DNA of 64,000 nucleotides from Amorphus orientalis (GCF_030814015.1 NZ_JAUSUL010000001.1:310001-374000); one strand, 5' to 3'. Shown: positions 8,016 to 17,164, numbered from the stretch's first letter. The notes: a model not told the origin generated them from the letters alone. Numbers and translations are program-made.

Positions 8016-8946
8016 CATGACCGCGATCCGCTTCGCCGACTACGGCCCCGTCGATGTGCTGTCGGCCGACCGCGTTCCAGTGCCCGAGCCGGGGCCGGGA
8101 GAGGTCCGGATCGACGTCAAGGCCGCCAGCGTCAACCCGATCGACTGGAAGCTCCGCAAGGGGCTCCTGAAGGACGTGTTCGCGATCCCGTTTCCGTTCG
8201 TCACCGGGCGCGACGGGGCCGGCGTCGTCGCGGCGGCGGGCGAGGGGGTCGCGAACGATCTGGTCGGCCGGCGCGTGTGCTTTCTGGCGCCCCAGGGTGT
8301 CGGAACCTGGGCGGAGACCGTCGTGCTGCCGGCGGACCTGGCCGTACCGATCCCCGACACCCTGTCCGACATCGATGCCGCGGCCCTTCCGCTCGCCGGG
8401 CTCAGCGCCTGGATCCCGCTCATGGTCGCCGCGCCGGTGGAGCGCGGCATGCGGGTCCTGATCCATGCCGGCGCCGGCGGCATCGGGTCGCTGGCCGTCC
8501 AGCTCATGCGCCAGCGTGGGGCACACGTGGCGGCGACCTGTTCGGCCCGCAACGCCGACTTCGTGACGAGCCTGGGGGCGGACGAGGTCGTCGCCTATGA
8601 CGAGGAGGCGTTCGAAGACCGCCTGAGCGGCTTCGATCTGGTCTTCGACACGATGGGCGGCGATGTCCACGCCCGCAGCTACGACGTGCTCAAGCCCGGC
8701 GGGCGGATCGTCTGCCTCAACGCGGCGCCGTTTCAGGACCGGAGCGCGGAACGGGGCGTGAGTTTGGTGCGGCCGGTGATCCGCCCGGAACCGGACGCGC
8801 TGGCGACCCTGGTGGCGGAGGTCGCGGCCGGTCGGATCACCCAGGCGATCGACCGGGTGTTTCCCTTCGCCGAGTTCGCCGCGGCCCAGTCCCTGAACGA
8901 GACCGGCCACGCCCGGGGCAAGATCGTGCTGGAGATCGCCGGGTGA
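8008..8946 (+). CDS. NADP-dependent MDR oxidoreductase (quinone/enone reductase-like, zinc-free)
   Basis: A 312 aa medium-chain dehydrogenase/reductase. An N-terminal GroES-like barrel carries VNPIDWKLRKG and FVTGRDGAGVV. The Rossmann domain has the AGAGGIGSLAVQL nucleotide-binding motif near residue 150 and DLVFDTMGG near 210. No catalytic zinc ligands are visible, so it should be a quinone oxidoreductase-like reductase of activated double bonds. The chosen ATG at 8008 overlaps the ATPase stop and has GGAGG nine bases ahead; an ATG at 8017 is the alternative. As the last gene of the importer operon it may act on the imported compound or an intermediate. Confidence 0.85.
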   Translation: MGDMTAIRFADYGPVDVLSADRVPVPEPGPGEVRIDVKAASVNPIDWKLRKGLLKDVFAIPFPFVTGRDGAGVVAAAGEGVANDLVGRRVCFLAPQGVGTWAETVVLPADLAVPIPDTLSDIDAAALPLAGLSAWIPLMVAAPVERGMRVLIHAGAGGIGSLAVQLMRQRGAHVAATCSARNADFVTSLGADEVVAYDEEAFEDRLSGFDLVFDTMGGDVHARSYDVLKPGGRIVCLNAAPFQDRSAERGVSLVRPVIRPEPDALATLVAEVAAGRITQAIDRVFPFAEFAAAQSLNETGHARGKIVLEIAG

Positions 8947-8987
8947 GGCGACGGGGCCGCCGCCTTCAGCCGTTGCGGCCGGCCTCG

Positions 8988-10076
8988 CTATTCCCGCAGG
9001 CCGGCCTCGCGCAGGAGCGGCAGCACGGTCTCCACGAAATAGGGCAGCTCGTCCTTGTAGTTGACGAACGACATGGCCATGCCGGCGAAGCCCGCCTCGT
9101 GCATCTTCACGATCTCCGAGACGATGTGCTCCGGCGTGCCCAGCAGCGGATAACCGCCCGCGCCGCCGGCGAAGCGCTTGCGATGCAGCCGGTAGGCCTC
9201 CGGGTCGTGGGAGCCGGAGAATTTCTGCTTCTGGGCCATGTAGTGGTCGACGCTTTCCGTGTCGGCCATGGTCACGGCGTAGTGCTCGAAATAGTCCTCG
9301 GCCTCGGCCTGGGTCGGACGGCACACCACGGGGCAGGTGGTGAACACGCCGACGTCCCGGCCCGTGGCCGCGCTGCGCTCCCTCATGTCGGCGATGTTCT
9401 TCCTGGCGTCGTCGAACTCCATGAAGGTCGTGAACAGGAAGTCGGCGGCCTTGGCGGCGAATTCCCGGCCAGGCGGGGAGAACGCCGCGTTCAGCGTGAC
9501 CGGGCGCGGGGACTGGATCGGCCGCGGTTTTCCGGAGACGCCGGTCAGCTTGTAGAACTGGCCGTCATAGTCGAACGGCTCGTCCTCGGTGAAGATCTTC
9601 TGGATGATCTCGAACCACTCCAGGCCCTGGTCGTAGCGGTTCTCGATCATCGGCAGGCCGAACATGCCGAACTCTTCCGGGTTCCAGCCGCACACGATGT
9701 TGAAGCCGGCCCGGCCGCCGGAGGCGTGGTCCACGGTGGTCAGCGCCTTGGCCGCGAACACCGGATGCACCATCGGCACGTGGACGGTGGAGAACAGGGC
9801 GATCTTCTCGGTCACGCCGGCGAGCCCGGCTGCGAAGGTGAAGGTCTCGAAGCTCCATTCGCGGCTGTTCAGTTCGCCCCCGAACCCCTTCCAGCGGGCG
9901 ATCGGCAGGATGAACTCCAGCCCGGCCCGGTCGGCGATCCGGGCCGCCGCCACGATGTCCGGCCATTCCGCCTTCCAGCGCTCCGGCACCTTGGTGAGGG
10001 CGAGGCCGCCGTCGGCGTTCATGGAGAACACGCCCAGCTTGAACTTGTTCGGGCCGTTCATCGGGTTGGTGGACAT
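8988..10076 (-). CDS. LLM-class flavin-dependent monooxygenase, RutA/SfnG-like
   Basis: A 362 aa luciferase-like (TIM-barrel) monooxygenase using reduced flavin from a partner reductase. The sequence follows the RutA/dimethylsulfone monooxygenase pattern: KFKLGVFSMNADGG at the N-terminus, GFGGELNSREWSFETFT near 65, TTVDHASGGRAGFNIVCGWNPEEF near 130-155, and ENRYDQGLEWFEII. RutA cleaves the uracil ring amide and relatives cut C-S or C-N bonds, so an oxygenolytic attack on an amide or heteroatom ring is plausible. AGGAA lies seven bases before the ATG. It is 27 bp downstream of the second GntR gene on the same strand, and the flavin reductase lies on the other side of the promoter. Confidence 0.88.
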   Translation of the reverse strand: MSTNPMNGPNKFKLGVFSMNADGGLALTKVPERWKAEWPDIVAAARIADRAGLEFILPIARWKGFGGELNSREWSFETFTFAAGLAGVTEKIALFSTVHVPMVHPVFAAKALTTVDHASGGRAGFNIVCGWNPEEFGMFGLPMIENRYDQGLEWFEIIQKIFTEDEPFDYDGQFYKLTGVSGKPRPIQSPRPVTLNAAFSPPGREFAAKAADFLFTTFMEFDDARKNIADMRERSAATGRDVGVFTTCPVVCRPTQAEAEDYFEHYAVTMADTESVDHYMAQKQKFSGSHDPEAYRLHRKRFAGGAGGYPLLGTPEHIVSEIVKMHEAGFAGMAMSFVNYKDELPYFVETVLPLLREAGLRE

Positions 10077-10103
10077 CGTGGTTCCTGCCCCTTGCGGTGG
10101 ATG

Positions 10104-10775
10104 TCAGTCGGTGGCGTCGGCCGCGGCGCGGTAATGCCGCTCCGCCCCGTCGATGATGCCTTCGGCGGCGGCCGCCGCCGCGTCCTCGTCGTTGGTCCGG
10201 AACGCCTCGACGCACCGGCCGAGCAGCTCCAGCACCTCCTGCTGGGCCTCCGGCCGGACGAGGGTCTTGCGGCGGACGAAGCCGGCCTGGTCGTCGAACT
10301 TCAGGATCGCGGCGCCGAGCCGGCGATTGGGCACGCGCGCGACCCAGACTGCGCGAAAGTCGTAGTTGGCATCCAGGAATTCCGGGAAATCTCCGACCTC
10401 GTGCGCGGCCTGGGTGCGCGAAAGTCGGTCCGCGAGCGCGCGCATCAGACCCGTGTCGGCGTCGCGGGCGACCCGGCGCGCCGCGACGGGCTCCAGAAGC
10501 CGCCGCATGTCGAAGATTTCCGCCATGTCCGCCGCCGTGGGCGCTGCGACCCGAAAGCCGGTCCCCTGGCTTTCCAGAAGACCGTCGGCGGTCAGGCGGG
10601 AGAGGGCTTCGCGGACGGGGGAGCGCGACACCGACAGTTCCTGGGCGAGGGCGGATTCGACGATCCGCTCACCCGGCGCATAGTTGCCCGCGCGCAGGCT
10701 CTGGAGCACGCCGTCGTAGATCTGATCGGCGAGGGCCGGGGCGCGCTTGAGTTCGGCGAAGGCGGAGGCGCTCAT
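10104..10775 (-). CDS. GntR-family transcriptional regulator, FCD subgroup
   Basis: A 223 aa FCD-type GntR regulator: a winged helix at about residues 12-80 with GERIVESALAQELSVSRSPVREALSRL, then a helical FCD domain starting ADMAEIFDMRRLLEP with the metal-site-like D...H pattern near the end (DGAERHY). It is the first gene of a two-gene unit with the RutA-like monooxygenase and is divergent from the flavin reductase. The CAGTATACTG palindrome lies 35 bp upstream of its ATG. The same core occurs before the importer operon and the FAD-oxidase/aldolase pair, making this the best candidate for the regulator of all three. That assignment is inference. Confidence 0.9.
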   Translation of the reverse strand: MSASAFAELKRAPALADQIYDGVLQSLRAGNYAPGERIVESALAQELSVSRSPVREALSRLTADGLLESQGTGFRVAAPTAADMAEIFDMRRLLEPVAARRVARDADTGLMRALADRLSRTQAAHEVGDFPEFLDANYDFRAVWVARVPNRRLGAAILKFDDQAGFVRRKTLVRPEAQQEVLELLGRCVEAFRTNDEDAAAAAAEGIIDGAERHYRAAADATD

Positions 10776-10810
10776 GATGGGGTGCCCGCTATTGCGTTGC
10801 CGACCGTCGA

Positions 10811-10820
10811 CAGTATACTG
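10811..10820. promoter_or_regulatory. Palindrome CAGTATACTG between GntR and flavin reductase genes
   Basis: A perfect 10-bp palindrome identical to the core of the 16-bp palindrome at 2409-2424. It lies 35 bp upstream of the GntR ATG and about 100 bp upstream of the flavin reductase GTG, where bound protein could block both divergent promoters. Operator function is inferred from recurrence and position. Confidence 0.55.
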
Positions 10821-10920
10821 AAATCGATCATATCCGGTCGCCGCTCTTCGTCAAGCGGAGTCGGCGCCGACGTGCCGCCGGTCAAGCGAGCGGCGCTCCT
10901 TGCGGATCGAAAGGTGCAGC

Positions 10921-11448
10921 GTGACCAACTCCGATGCCGATCCCATGACCCCGGCGGATCCGGATCTGTTCCGGCTCGGCATGCGCCGGCTGGCGGGCGG
11001 CGTCTCCATCGTGACGACGGTCCTGGATGGGGAGCGGCACGGGATGGCGGCCACCTCGGTGTGTTCGGTCTCCGCCGATGCGCCGGCGCTTCTGGTGTGC
11101 GTCAACCGCACCGCCACGAGCCACTCGGTGATCCGCGACGCAGGCTGCTTCTGCGTCAATCTCCTGACCAGCACGGACGATGCGCTCGCCCGGCGCTTCA
11201 GCGTTCCGACCGATCGGCACCTGCGTTTCGAGGATCGCGACTGGACGACGCTTGCCACCGGCGCGCCGGCGCTGGTCGGCGCCCTTGCCAGCTTCGACTG
11301 TGTCGTGCGGGACATGATGGACGTGGACAGCCACACGATCTTCGTCGGCACTGTGCGGGCGATCGAGCTGTGGCAGGAGCGGGTCTCGCCGCTGGTCTAT
11401 GCGGACGGCCGCTTCCGGGCTCTTCTGCACGACGATCAGGTCGCGTAG
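10921..11448 (+). CDS. Flavin reductase, RutF/HpaC-like
   Basis: A 175 aa flavin reductase-like protein of the FMN-binding split-barrel family. It has FRLGMRRLAGGVSIVTTV at the start of the domain, GMAATSVCSVSADAPALLVCVNRTATSH as the flavin-binding region, and CFCVNLLTSTDDALARRFS. Such enzymes use NAD(P)H to reduce free FMN or FAD for two-component monooxygenases. It is divergent from the GntR-monooxygenase unit and shares its control region, so it is very likely the reductase partner of the RutA-like enzyme at 8988-10076. The GTG start at 10921 has AAGG seven bases ahead; an upstream TTG (10900) has no such support. Confidence 0.88.
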   Translation: MTNSDADPMTPADPDLFRLGMRRLAGGVSIVTTVLDGERHGMAATSVCSVSADAPALLVCVNRTATSHSVIRDAGCFCVNLLTSTDDALARRFSVPTDRHLRFEDRDWTTLATGAPALVGALASFDCVVRDMMDVDSHTIFVGTVRAIELWQERVSPLVYADGRFRALLHDDQVA

Positions 11449-11551
11449 GCCGTCCGGCAGACGACTGCCGGGGCGGCTCCGCTCCGGCCCGCCCACCCGC
11501 CATGTGCCGGCCCCGGCCTATCCCTTCGACGACAAGCGAGTGATCCCTGCC

Positions 11552-13165
11552 ATGCCGACCTCTCAAGCGCCGTCCGGACCCGTGGTCGCGTTTCCGCCGG
11601 AAACGCGCACCGTGCCGCAGATGCTTCTTCGCCAGGCCGAACGCTATGGCGACGCGGCCTATTTCCGCTGCGACGACACCACGATCAGCTTCGCCGAGCT
11701 GCTGCGCGACGCGAAGCGCTACGCTGCGCTGTTTGCCTCCGCCGGCGTGGCGAAGGGCGACCGGGTGGCGATGGTCTGCGGTAACGATCCGGAGTTCGTG
11801 CGCGTCTTCTTCGGCCTGGCCTGGCTCGGCGCGGTCTCGGTACCGATCAACACGGCCTCGCGCGGCTTCCAGTTCCACCACATGCTGTCCAACAGCGGCG
11901 CCAAGATCCTGGTGATCCAGGACCAGTTCGTCTCGACGCTGGAAACGGCGGACTTTTCCGACCTGCCGGTCGAACGGATCTGGGTGTTCGGCGACGGCGA
12001 TCTTGCAGAGGCTCCGGCGGACACCGTTCTGGAACGCCTGCCGGAGGCGACGGGAGAGGTCCCGGCCGGCGAGAGTGCGCCCGGCGATCTCCTGACGATC
12101 CTCTACACGTCCGGCACGACGGGGCTCTCGAAAGGGGTGTGCTGCCCCCATGCCCAGTTCTTCTGGTGGGCGGTCTATACCGGCCGGCAGCTGGGCGTGC
12201 GCGAGGGCGACGTGCTGCACACACCGCTGCCGCTGTTTCACACCAACGCGCTCAACTGCTCGTTCCAGGCCCTACTGCACGGCGCGACCCAGGTGGTGGA
12301 GCGGCGCTTTTCCGTCACCGATTTCTGGCCGGCGCTGAACCGGTCCGGCGCGACGGTCACCTATCTTCTCGGCGCCATGGTGCCGATGCTCCTGTCGCGG
12401 GATCCGACCCCGGCCGAAGGCAGCCACACCGTGCGGGTCGCGCTGGCGCCGGGCGTGCCGGAGAACTATCACGCGCCGTTCACGGAGCGGACCGGCGTCC
12501 TCCTGCTCGACGGCTTCGGCACGACGGAAACCAACGCCGTGATCGCCTCCACACCGGAGCGGCGCAGGCCGGGCTGGATGGGGTGCGTCATCGACGGGGT
12601 TCAGGCACGGGTCGTCGACGAGCAGGACAACGAGGTCCCGGACGGAACGCCGGGCGAACTCGTGCTCAGGGCCGACGAGCCGTTCGCCTTCGCCGACGGC
12701 TATTTCGCCATGCCGGAAAAGACCGTGGAGACCTGGCGCAATCTCTGGCTCCACACCGGCGACCGGGTGGAACGGTCGCCGGACGGCTTCTATCGCTTCA
12801 TCGACCGCATGAAGGACGCGATCCGGCGCCGGGGCGAGAACATCTCCTCCTACGAGGTGGAGCAGGTGCTCACCAGCCATCCGGCCGTCTCGCTCGCCGC
12901 CGTCTTTCCGGTGCGCTCCGAGCTGGCCGAGGACGAGGTGATGGCGGCTCTCGTGCTCAAGGAGGGAGCCCAGGCGAGCGAGGAGGAGATCGTCCGCTTC
13001 TGCGAGGGCAAGATGTCCTATTTCGCCGTGCCGCGCTTCGTCGAGTTCGTCCAGGAACTGCCGCGAACGGAGAGCGGCAAGATCCAGAAGTTCAAGCTTC
13101 GGGAGCGCGGCCGGTCCGAGACCACCTGGGACCGCGAGGCGGCCGGGGTCACCCTCAAGCGCTGA
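11552..13165 (+). CDS. AMP-forming acyl-CoA ligase, CaiC-like
   Basis: A 537 aa member of the ANL superfamily. It shows the P-loop-like motif LYTSGTTGLSKGV near residue 190, GFGTTETN near 325 (A5 region), WLHTGDRVERSPDGFYRFIDRMKDAIRRRGENIS (A7-A8) and the catalytic Lys in ESGKIQKFKLR near the C-terminus. It should activate a carboxylic acid as its AMP ester and transfer it to CoA. Of the subfamilies I recognise, the closest feel is the crotonobetaine/carnitine-CoA ligase type, but the substrate is not determined. It follows the flavin reductase by 103 bp in the same direction and probably acts in the same pathway. Confidence 0.88.
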   Translation: MPTSQAPSGPVVAFPPETRTVPQMLLRQAERYGDAAYFRCDDTTISFAELLRDAKRYAALFASAGVAKGDRVAMVCGNDPEFVRVFFGLAWLGAVSVPINTASRGFQFHHMLSNSGAKILVIQDQFVSTLETADFSDLPVERIWVFGDGDLAEAPADTVLERLPEATGEVPAGESAPGDLLTILYTSGTTGLSKGVCCPHAQFFWWAVYTGRQLGVREGDVLHTPLPLFHTNALNCSFQALLHGATQVVERRFSVTDFWPALNRSGATVTYLLGAMVPMLLSRDPTPAEGSHTVRVALAPGVPENYHAPFTERTGVLLLDGFGTTETNAVIASTPERRRPGWMGCVIDGVQARVVDEQDNEVPDGTPGELVLRADEPFAFADGYFAMPEKTVETWRNLWLHTGDRVERSPDGFYRFIDRMKDAIRRRGENISSYEVEQVLTSHPAVSLAAVFPVRSELAEDEVMAALVLKEGAQASEEEIVRFCEGKMSYFAVPRFVEFVQELPRTESGKIQKFKLRERGRSETTWDREAAGVTLKR

Positions 13166-13183
13166 CGGGGCGGGATGGTGTCG

Positions 13184-14644
13184 TCACGCGGCGAAGCTCC
13201 GCCCCGGATTGAGGATGCCGGCCGGATCGAGGGCGGCCTTGAGCCGCCGCATCGTCTCGATCTCGGCAGCGGAGCGGGTGTGAGCCAGCCATCGGCGCTT
13301 CGAGCGTCCGATGCCGTGTTCGGCGGAAACCGATCCTCCCAGCGCGCGCACCCGGTCGTAGACGATCGCCTCCGCCCGGTGCTTGGCTTCGGTGGTCAGT
13401 GCCTCGTGCAGGCCGACGACCACGTGCAGATTGGAATCGCCGAGGTGGCCGTAGAACAGGAGGTCCGCATCCGGGAGCGCCGTGGTCAACTCAGAGCGCA
13501 TCTCGCCGACCGCCGCGTTCATCCGGCCGATCGGGATCGATACGTCGAAGGGAATGATGGCCTTGAAAGCGGTCGGATAGGCGGCCGGCACCTCGTCGCG
13601 AACGGCCCAGATGCGGCGCTCCTGATCGACGGACGAGGCGATCACGGCGTCGGTTACCCGACCGGCCTCCATCCTGTCGGCGAGAAAGCCTTCCAGGGCC
13701 TCCCGGGCCGCTGCTTCGTCCGGGCCGAAACACTCGACGATGACGGCCACCGGCGCGGGGTCCAGCGGCAGACTGAAGCCGGACATGCGGGTGCTGACGG
13801 TCTCCAGATAGTCCCGCCACATGGGCTCGAACGCGCCGAGTGCCGGACCGAGCGCCGCCCGCGCCGAGGCCAGCAGATCTGGCAGAAGCGTCTCGTCGTC
13901 CATGGTGACCCAGGCGGTCGCGGTGGCGCCGGGACGGGGATGGAGCCTGAGGACGGCCCGGGTCACGATGCCGAGGGAACCTTCGCTGCCGATGAAGAGC
14001 TGCTTCAGATCGATGCCGGTGTTGTTCTTCTGCATCCCGCTCATGTCGGACAGCACGGTCCCGTCGGCCAGAACGACCTCCAGCCCCAGCACCTGCTCCC
14101 GGGTCATCCCGTAGCGCAGAACGCGAATGCCGCCGGCGTTGGTGGCGATGGTGCCGCCGATCTGGGCGGTGCCGCGCGCGCCGATGTCCACGGCATAGAA
14201 AAGACCGCTCTCCTCGGCGGCTTCCTGCACGGCGGCAAGGGTCACACCGGCCTCGACGGTCAGGGTTCCGGCCCTCCTGTCGACCGTCGACAGGCCTGTC
14301 ATGCGGTCGAGAGAGAGGGCGATCTCGCCGTCGCCCGTGGCGGCCCCGCCGCACAAGCCGGTGCGTCCTCCCTGAACCGCGACCGGCTGGCCCGCGGCGG
14401 AACAGATCTGCAGGACGGCGGAAACTTCCTCGGTCGTTCGCGGCCGGACGACCGCCAGAGGAGCCGCCGCCGGGACGCCGCTCCAGTCGGTGGCATGGCG
14501 GGTGCGGAGGTCCGGATCGTCGCTGATCCGGTCCGGCCCGATCGCCTCCGCAAGCCGGGCGATGAGCGCGGCCGGATCCGGCGGGGAACCGTCGGGCGTC
14601 CGTTCCGATGCCGCGCCCGAATCCGCCTGCTCGCAAACCGCCAT
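13184..14644 (-). CDS. FAD-linked D-2-hydroxyacid dehydrogenase (GlcD/D-lactate dehydrogenase family)
   Basis: A 486 aa flavoprotein with the PCMH-type FAD-binding fold: PLAVVRPRTTEEVSAVL, then VQGGRTGLCGGA and the IGGTIATNAGGIRVLRYG pyrophosphate-binding region. The C-terminal FAD-oxidase domain has the FYGHLGDSNLHV metal/substrate motif, SAEHGIGRSK and DPAGILNPGR. The family oxidises D-2-hydroxy acids such as D-lactate, D-2-hydroxyglutarate or glycolate. The ATG at 14644 has AGAGGTGG about eight bases ahead. It is divergent from the aldolase at 14837 and convergent with the CoA ligase. A GTATAC palindrome is 38 bp upstream of its start. Confidence 0.9.
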   Translation of the reverse strand: MAVCEQADSGAASERTPDGSPPDPAALIARLAEAIGPDRISDDPDLRTRHATDWSGVPAAAPLAVVRPRTTEEVSAVLQICSAAGQPVAVQGGRTGLCGGAATGDGEIALSLDRMTGLSTVDRRAGTLTVEAGVTLAAVQEAAEESGLFYAVDIGARGTAQIGGTIATNAGGIRVLRYGMTREQVLGLEVVLADGTVLSDMSGMQKNNTGIDLKQLFIGSEGSLGIVTRAVLRLHPRPGATATAWVTMDDETLLPDLLASARAALGPALGAFEPMWRDYLETVSTRMSGFSLPLDPAPVAVIVECFGPDEAAAREALEGFLADRMEAGRVTDAVIASSVDQERRIWAVRDEVPAAYPTAFKAIIPFDVSIPIGRMNAAVGEMRSELTTALPDADLLFYGHLGDSNLHVVVGLHEALTTEAKHRAEAIVYDRVRALGGSVSAEHGIGRSKRRWLAHTRSAAEIETMRRLKAALDPAGILNPGRSFAA

Positions 14645-14682
14645 GCCGTCCACCTCTTGCTGCCCATCGACAAAAAAGTATT

Positions 14683-14692
14683 CTGTATACGG
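14683..14692. promoter_or_regulatory. Imperfect GTATAC palindrome (CTGTATACGG) upstream of FAD-oxidase and aldolase genes
   Basis: The six-base GTATAC centre is shared with the palindromes at 2409 and 10811, but flanking symmetry is weaker. It also lies in a longer repeat CTGTA-N5-TACAG (14683-14697). It is 38 bp before the FAD-oxidase ATG and about 145 bp before the aldolase ATG. Third and weakest member of the proposed operator set. Confidence 0.35.
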
Positions 14693-14836
14693 TACAGGGC
14701 GCGGGGCCTTCGCCACAAGGCATCCGCTGACCGGAGCCGCTGCCGCGCGCACCCGGCGCCGCCGCGAGGCTTCACTCCACTCCCGACCACCCACAGATCC
14801 GGCCGGTCCGGCCGGCGATTGCACCCAGGTGACCTG

Positions 14837-15631
14837 ATGGCGACACGAAAGCGCGCAACTTCGGCCTCCGCTCAGCTCCGGGCACGGCTCAGCTCCGGCG
14901 AGGCCATCGGCGCGGTCTGGCTGTGCCTCGGCTCGCCGGCGGCGGCGGAGGCGATGGCTCACCCCGGCCCGGACGTGGCGGTGTTCGATCTCCAGCACGG
15001 CCTGTGGACGCGGACCGGGCTCGAGGCGGCGATGGCAGGTGTCGCGGGGAAGACCATTCCGCTGGTGCGCACGCTGTCGGACCGGCCGGAGGATATCGCC
15101 GCCGCGCTGGAAGCGGGGGCGGCCGGCGTCATCGTGCCGCTCGTGGAAAGTGCGGAAACGGCTCGGGCCGTCGTGGCTGCCACGCGCTATCCGCCGGACG
15201 GAATCCGGTCAGCGGGCGGAGTGCGTCCGCTGCTGGACTTTCCGGCCACGTTCGCATCCCTGCAGAAGGACCCGCCGTTCGTCGCCGTCATGATCGAGAC
15301 GGCGGCCGGCAAGGATGCGGTCGCCGAGATCGCGGCCGTGGAAGGGGTGGACCTCGTGTTCGTGGGCACCGGCGATCTGGCGCTGTCGCTCGGACTTTTT
15401 CCCAAGATCGACGACCGGCACACCCAGGCGGTCGGCGAAATTCTGGCCGGCGCGCGCAAGGCGGGCTGCGCCGCCGGGGCCTTTTCCATCGACGAGAGCG
15501 TCGGGGCGAAATGGCGCGCGCTCGGCGCCCAGTTCACGGTATTGGCCTGCGATTCCGAAGTCCTGCGTGCCCGTACCGCCGAAACGGTTGCGAAGTTCCA
15601 GGACGCGCCGCCCCCGTCGCTGGACGGATGA
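14837..15631 (+). CDS. HpcH/HpaI-family aldolase
   Basis: A 264 aa class II (metal-dependent) aldolase of the HpcH/HpaI family, which cleaves 4-hydroxy-2-oxo acids to pyruvate plus an aldehyde. Visible are FDLQHG near residue 50 (catalytic His region), VPLVESAETARAVV, FVAVMIETAAG near 150 (metal-binding Glu) and GVDLVFVGTGDLALSLG near 180 (metal-binding Asp). AGGTGACCTG precedes the ATG. It is divergent from the FAD-linked dehydrogenase and convergent with the aldehyde dehydrogenase: a hydroxyacid oxidase yielding a 2-oxo acid, an aldolase and an aldehyde dehydrogenase would make a coherent lower pathway. Confidence 0.88.
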   Translation: MATRKRATSASAQLRARLSSGEAIGAVWLCLGSPAAAEAMAHPGPDVAVFDLQHGLWTRTGLEAAMAGVAGKTIPLVRTLSDRPEDIAAALEAGAAGVIVPLVESAETARAVVAATRYPPDGIRSAGGVRPLLDFPATFASLQKDPPFVAVMIETAAGKDAVAEIAAVEGVDLVFVGTGDLALSLGLFPKIDDRHTQAVGEILAGARKAGCAAGAFSIDESVGAKWRALGAQFTVLACDSEVLRARTAETVAKFQDAPPPSLDG

Positions 15632-15658
15632 CGGCGCGTCCGGTGCCGACTTTACCGG

Positions 15659-17164
15659 TCAGCCGTTGAGGCCGGCCAGGGCCAGATATTTCAGCTCGAC
15701 ATATTCCTCGATGCCGTGGTGCGAGCCTTCGCGGCCGAGGCCGCTTTCCTTCACGCCGCCGAACGGCGCGACCTCGGTGGAGATGAGGCCCGTGTTGGCG
15801 CCGACGATGCCGTACTCCAGACCTTCGCCGACCCGCATGATCCGGCCGATGTCGCGGCTGTAGAAATAGGACGCCAGGCCGAACTCCGTCGCGTTGGCGA
15901 GCCGGATGCCGTCTTCCTCGGTCTCGAAGCGGAAGAGCGGCGCCATCGGGCCGAACGTCTCCTCGCGCATGACGGCCATTTCGGGTGTCACGTCGGCCAA
16001 CACGGTCGGCTGGAAGAAGGTCCGGCCAAGCTCGTGGCGGCCGCCGCCGGTGACGATCCGCGCGCCCTTGTCGACCGCGTCCGCGATGAGGCGCTCGACC
16101 TTTTCCATCGCGCTTTCGTTGATGAGCGGCCCCTGCACGACGCCGTCCTCGAAGCCGTTGCCGACCTTCATCTCTTTGGACTTCGCCGCGAGCCGCTCGG
16201 CGAATTCGTCGTAGACACCGGACTGGACGAAGATCCGGTTCGCGCAGACGCAGGTCTGGCCGGCATTGCGGTATTTGGACGCCATCGCGCCCTCGACCGC
16301 CGCGTCCAGGTCGGCATCGTCGAAAACGAGGAACGGGGCGTTGCCGCCGAGCTCGAGGGAGAGCTTCTTCACGGTATCGGCCGACTGCTTCATCAGGAGC
16401 TTGCCGACGGCGGTGGAGCCGGTGAAGGAGAGCTTGCGCACGATCGGGTTGGCGGTCATCTCGCCGCCGATCGCCTTGGCGTCGCCGGTGATCACGGACA
16501 GAAGGCCTTCGGGCAGGCCGGCGCGTTCCGCCAGCACGCACAGCGCGAAGGCGGAATACGGCGTCAGCTCCGAGGGCTTGATGACCATCGGGCAGCCGGC
16601 GGCGAGCGCCGGGGCGAGCTTGCGGGTGATCATGGCGGCCGGGAAATTCCACGGCGTGATGGCGGCGCTGACCCCGATCGGCTGTTTCAGAACGAGGATC
16701 CGGCGGTCGCCGGCGGGTGCGGGAATGGTCTCGCCGTAGACGCGCTTGGCCTCCTCGGAGAACCACTCGAAGAAGCTCGCCGCATAGACGATCTCGCCGC
16801 GCGATTCGGTGAGCGGCTTGCCCTGCTCGGCGGTCATCAGGCGGGCGAGGTCCTCCTGGTTCTCCATCATCAGCTCGAACAGGCGCCGCAGGATCTGGGC
16901 GCGCTCCTTGGCGGGTTTCGCGCGCCAGGCCGGCCAGGCCGCGTTCGCCGCCTCGATGGCGCGTTTGGTTTCCGCCGCGCCGCAGTCCGGCACCGTTCCC
17001 AGGACGGCTCCGGTGGCGGGATCGGTCACGTCGATGGTCGCGCCGCTGTCGGCATCGATCCACTGCCCGGCGACGAACGCCTGGGTCCGGAAGAGCGAGC
17101 CGTCCTTGAGGCCAAAATCCTCGCCAGGTGTGGATGCCGTGCGGGTCATGGATGCCTGTGCCAT
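15659..17164 (-). CDS. NAD(P)-dependent succinate-semialdehyde dehydrogenase-type aldehyde dehydrogenase
   Basis: A 501 aa aldehyde dehydrogenase of the GabD type. It shows [21 protein letters not shown] near residue 160, SFTGSTAVGK near 240, the catalytic Glu in LELGGNAPFLVFDDAD and the catalytic Cys in RNAGQTCVCANR near 300. The ATG at 17164 has AAGGAG seven bases ahead, which rules out the longer in-frame extension. It is convergent with the aldolase and divergent from the PcaB-like gene. In this island it may oxidise the aldehyde released by the aldolase rather than succinate semialdehyde itself. Confidence 0.9.
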   Translation of the reverse strand: MAQASMTRTASTPGEDFGLKDGSLFRTQAFVAGQWIDADSGATIDVTDPATGAVLGTVPDCGAAETKRAIEAANAAWPAWRAKPAKERAQILRRLFELMMENQEDLARLMTAEQGKPLTESRGEIVYAASFFEWFSEEAKRVYGETIPAPAGDRRILVLKQPIGVSAAITPWNFPAAMITRKLAPALAAGCPMVIKPSELTPYSAFALCVLAERAGLPEGLLSVITGDAKAIGGEMTANPIVRKLSFTGSTAVGKLLMKQSADTVKKLSLELGGNAPFLVFDDADLDAAVEGAMASKYRNAGQTCVCANRIFVQSGVYDEFAERLAAKSKEMKVGNGFEDGVVQGPLINESAMEKVERLIADAVDKGARIVTGGGRHELGRTFFQPTVLADVTPEMAVMREETFGPMAPLFRFETEEDGIRLANATEFGLASYFYSRDIGRIMRVGEGLEYGIVGANTGLISTEVAPFGGVKESGLGREGSHHGIEEYVELKYLALAGLNG

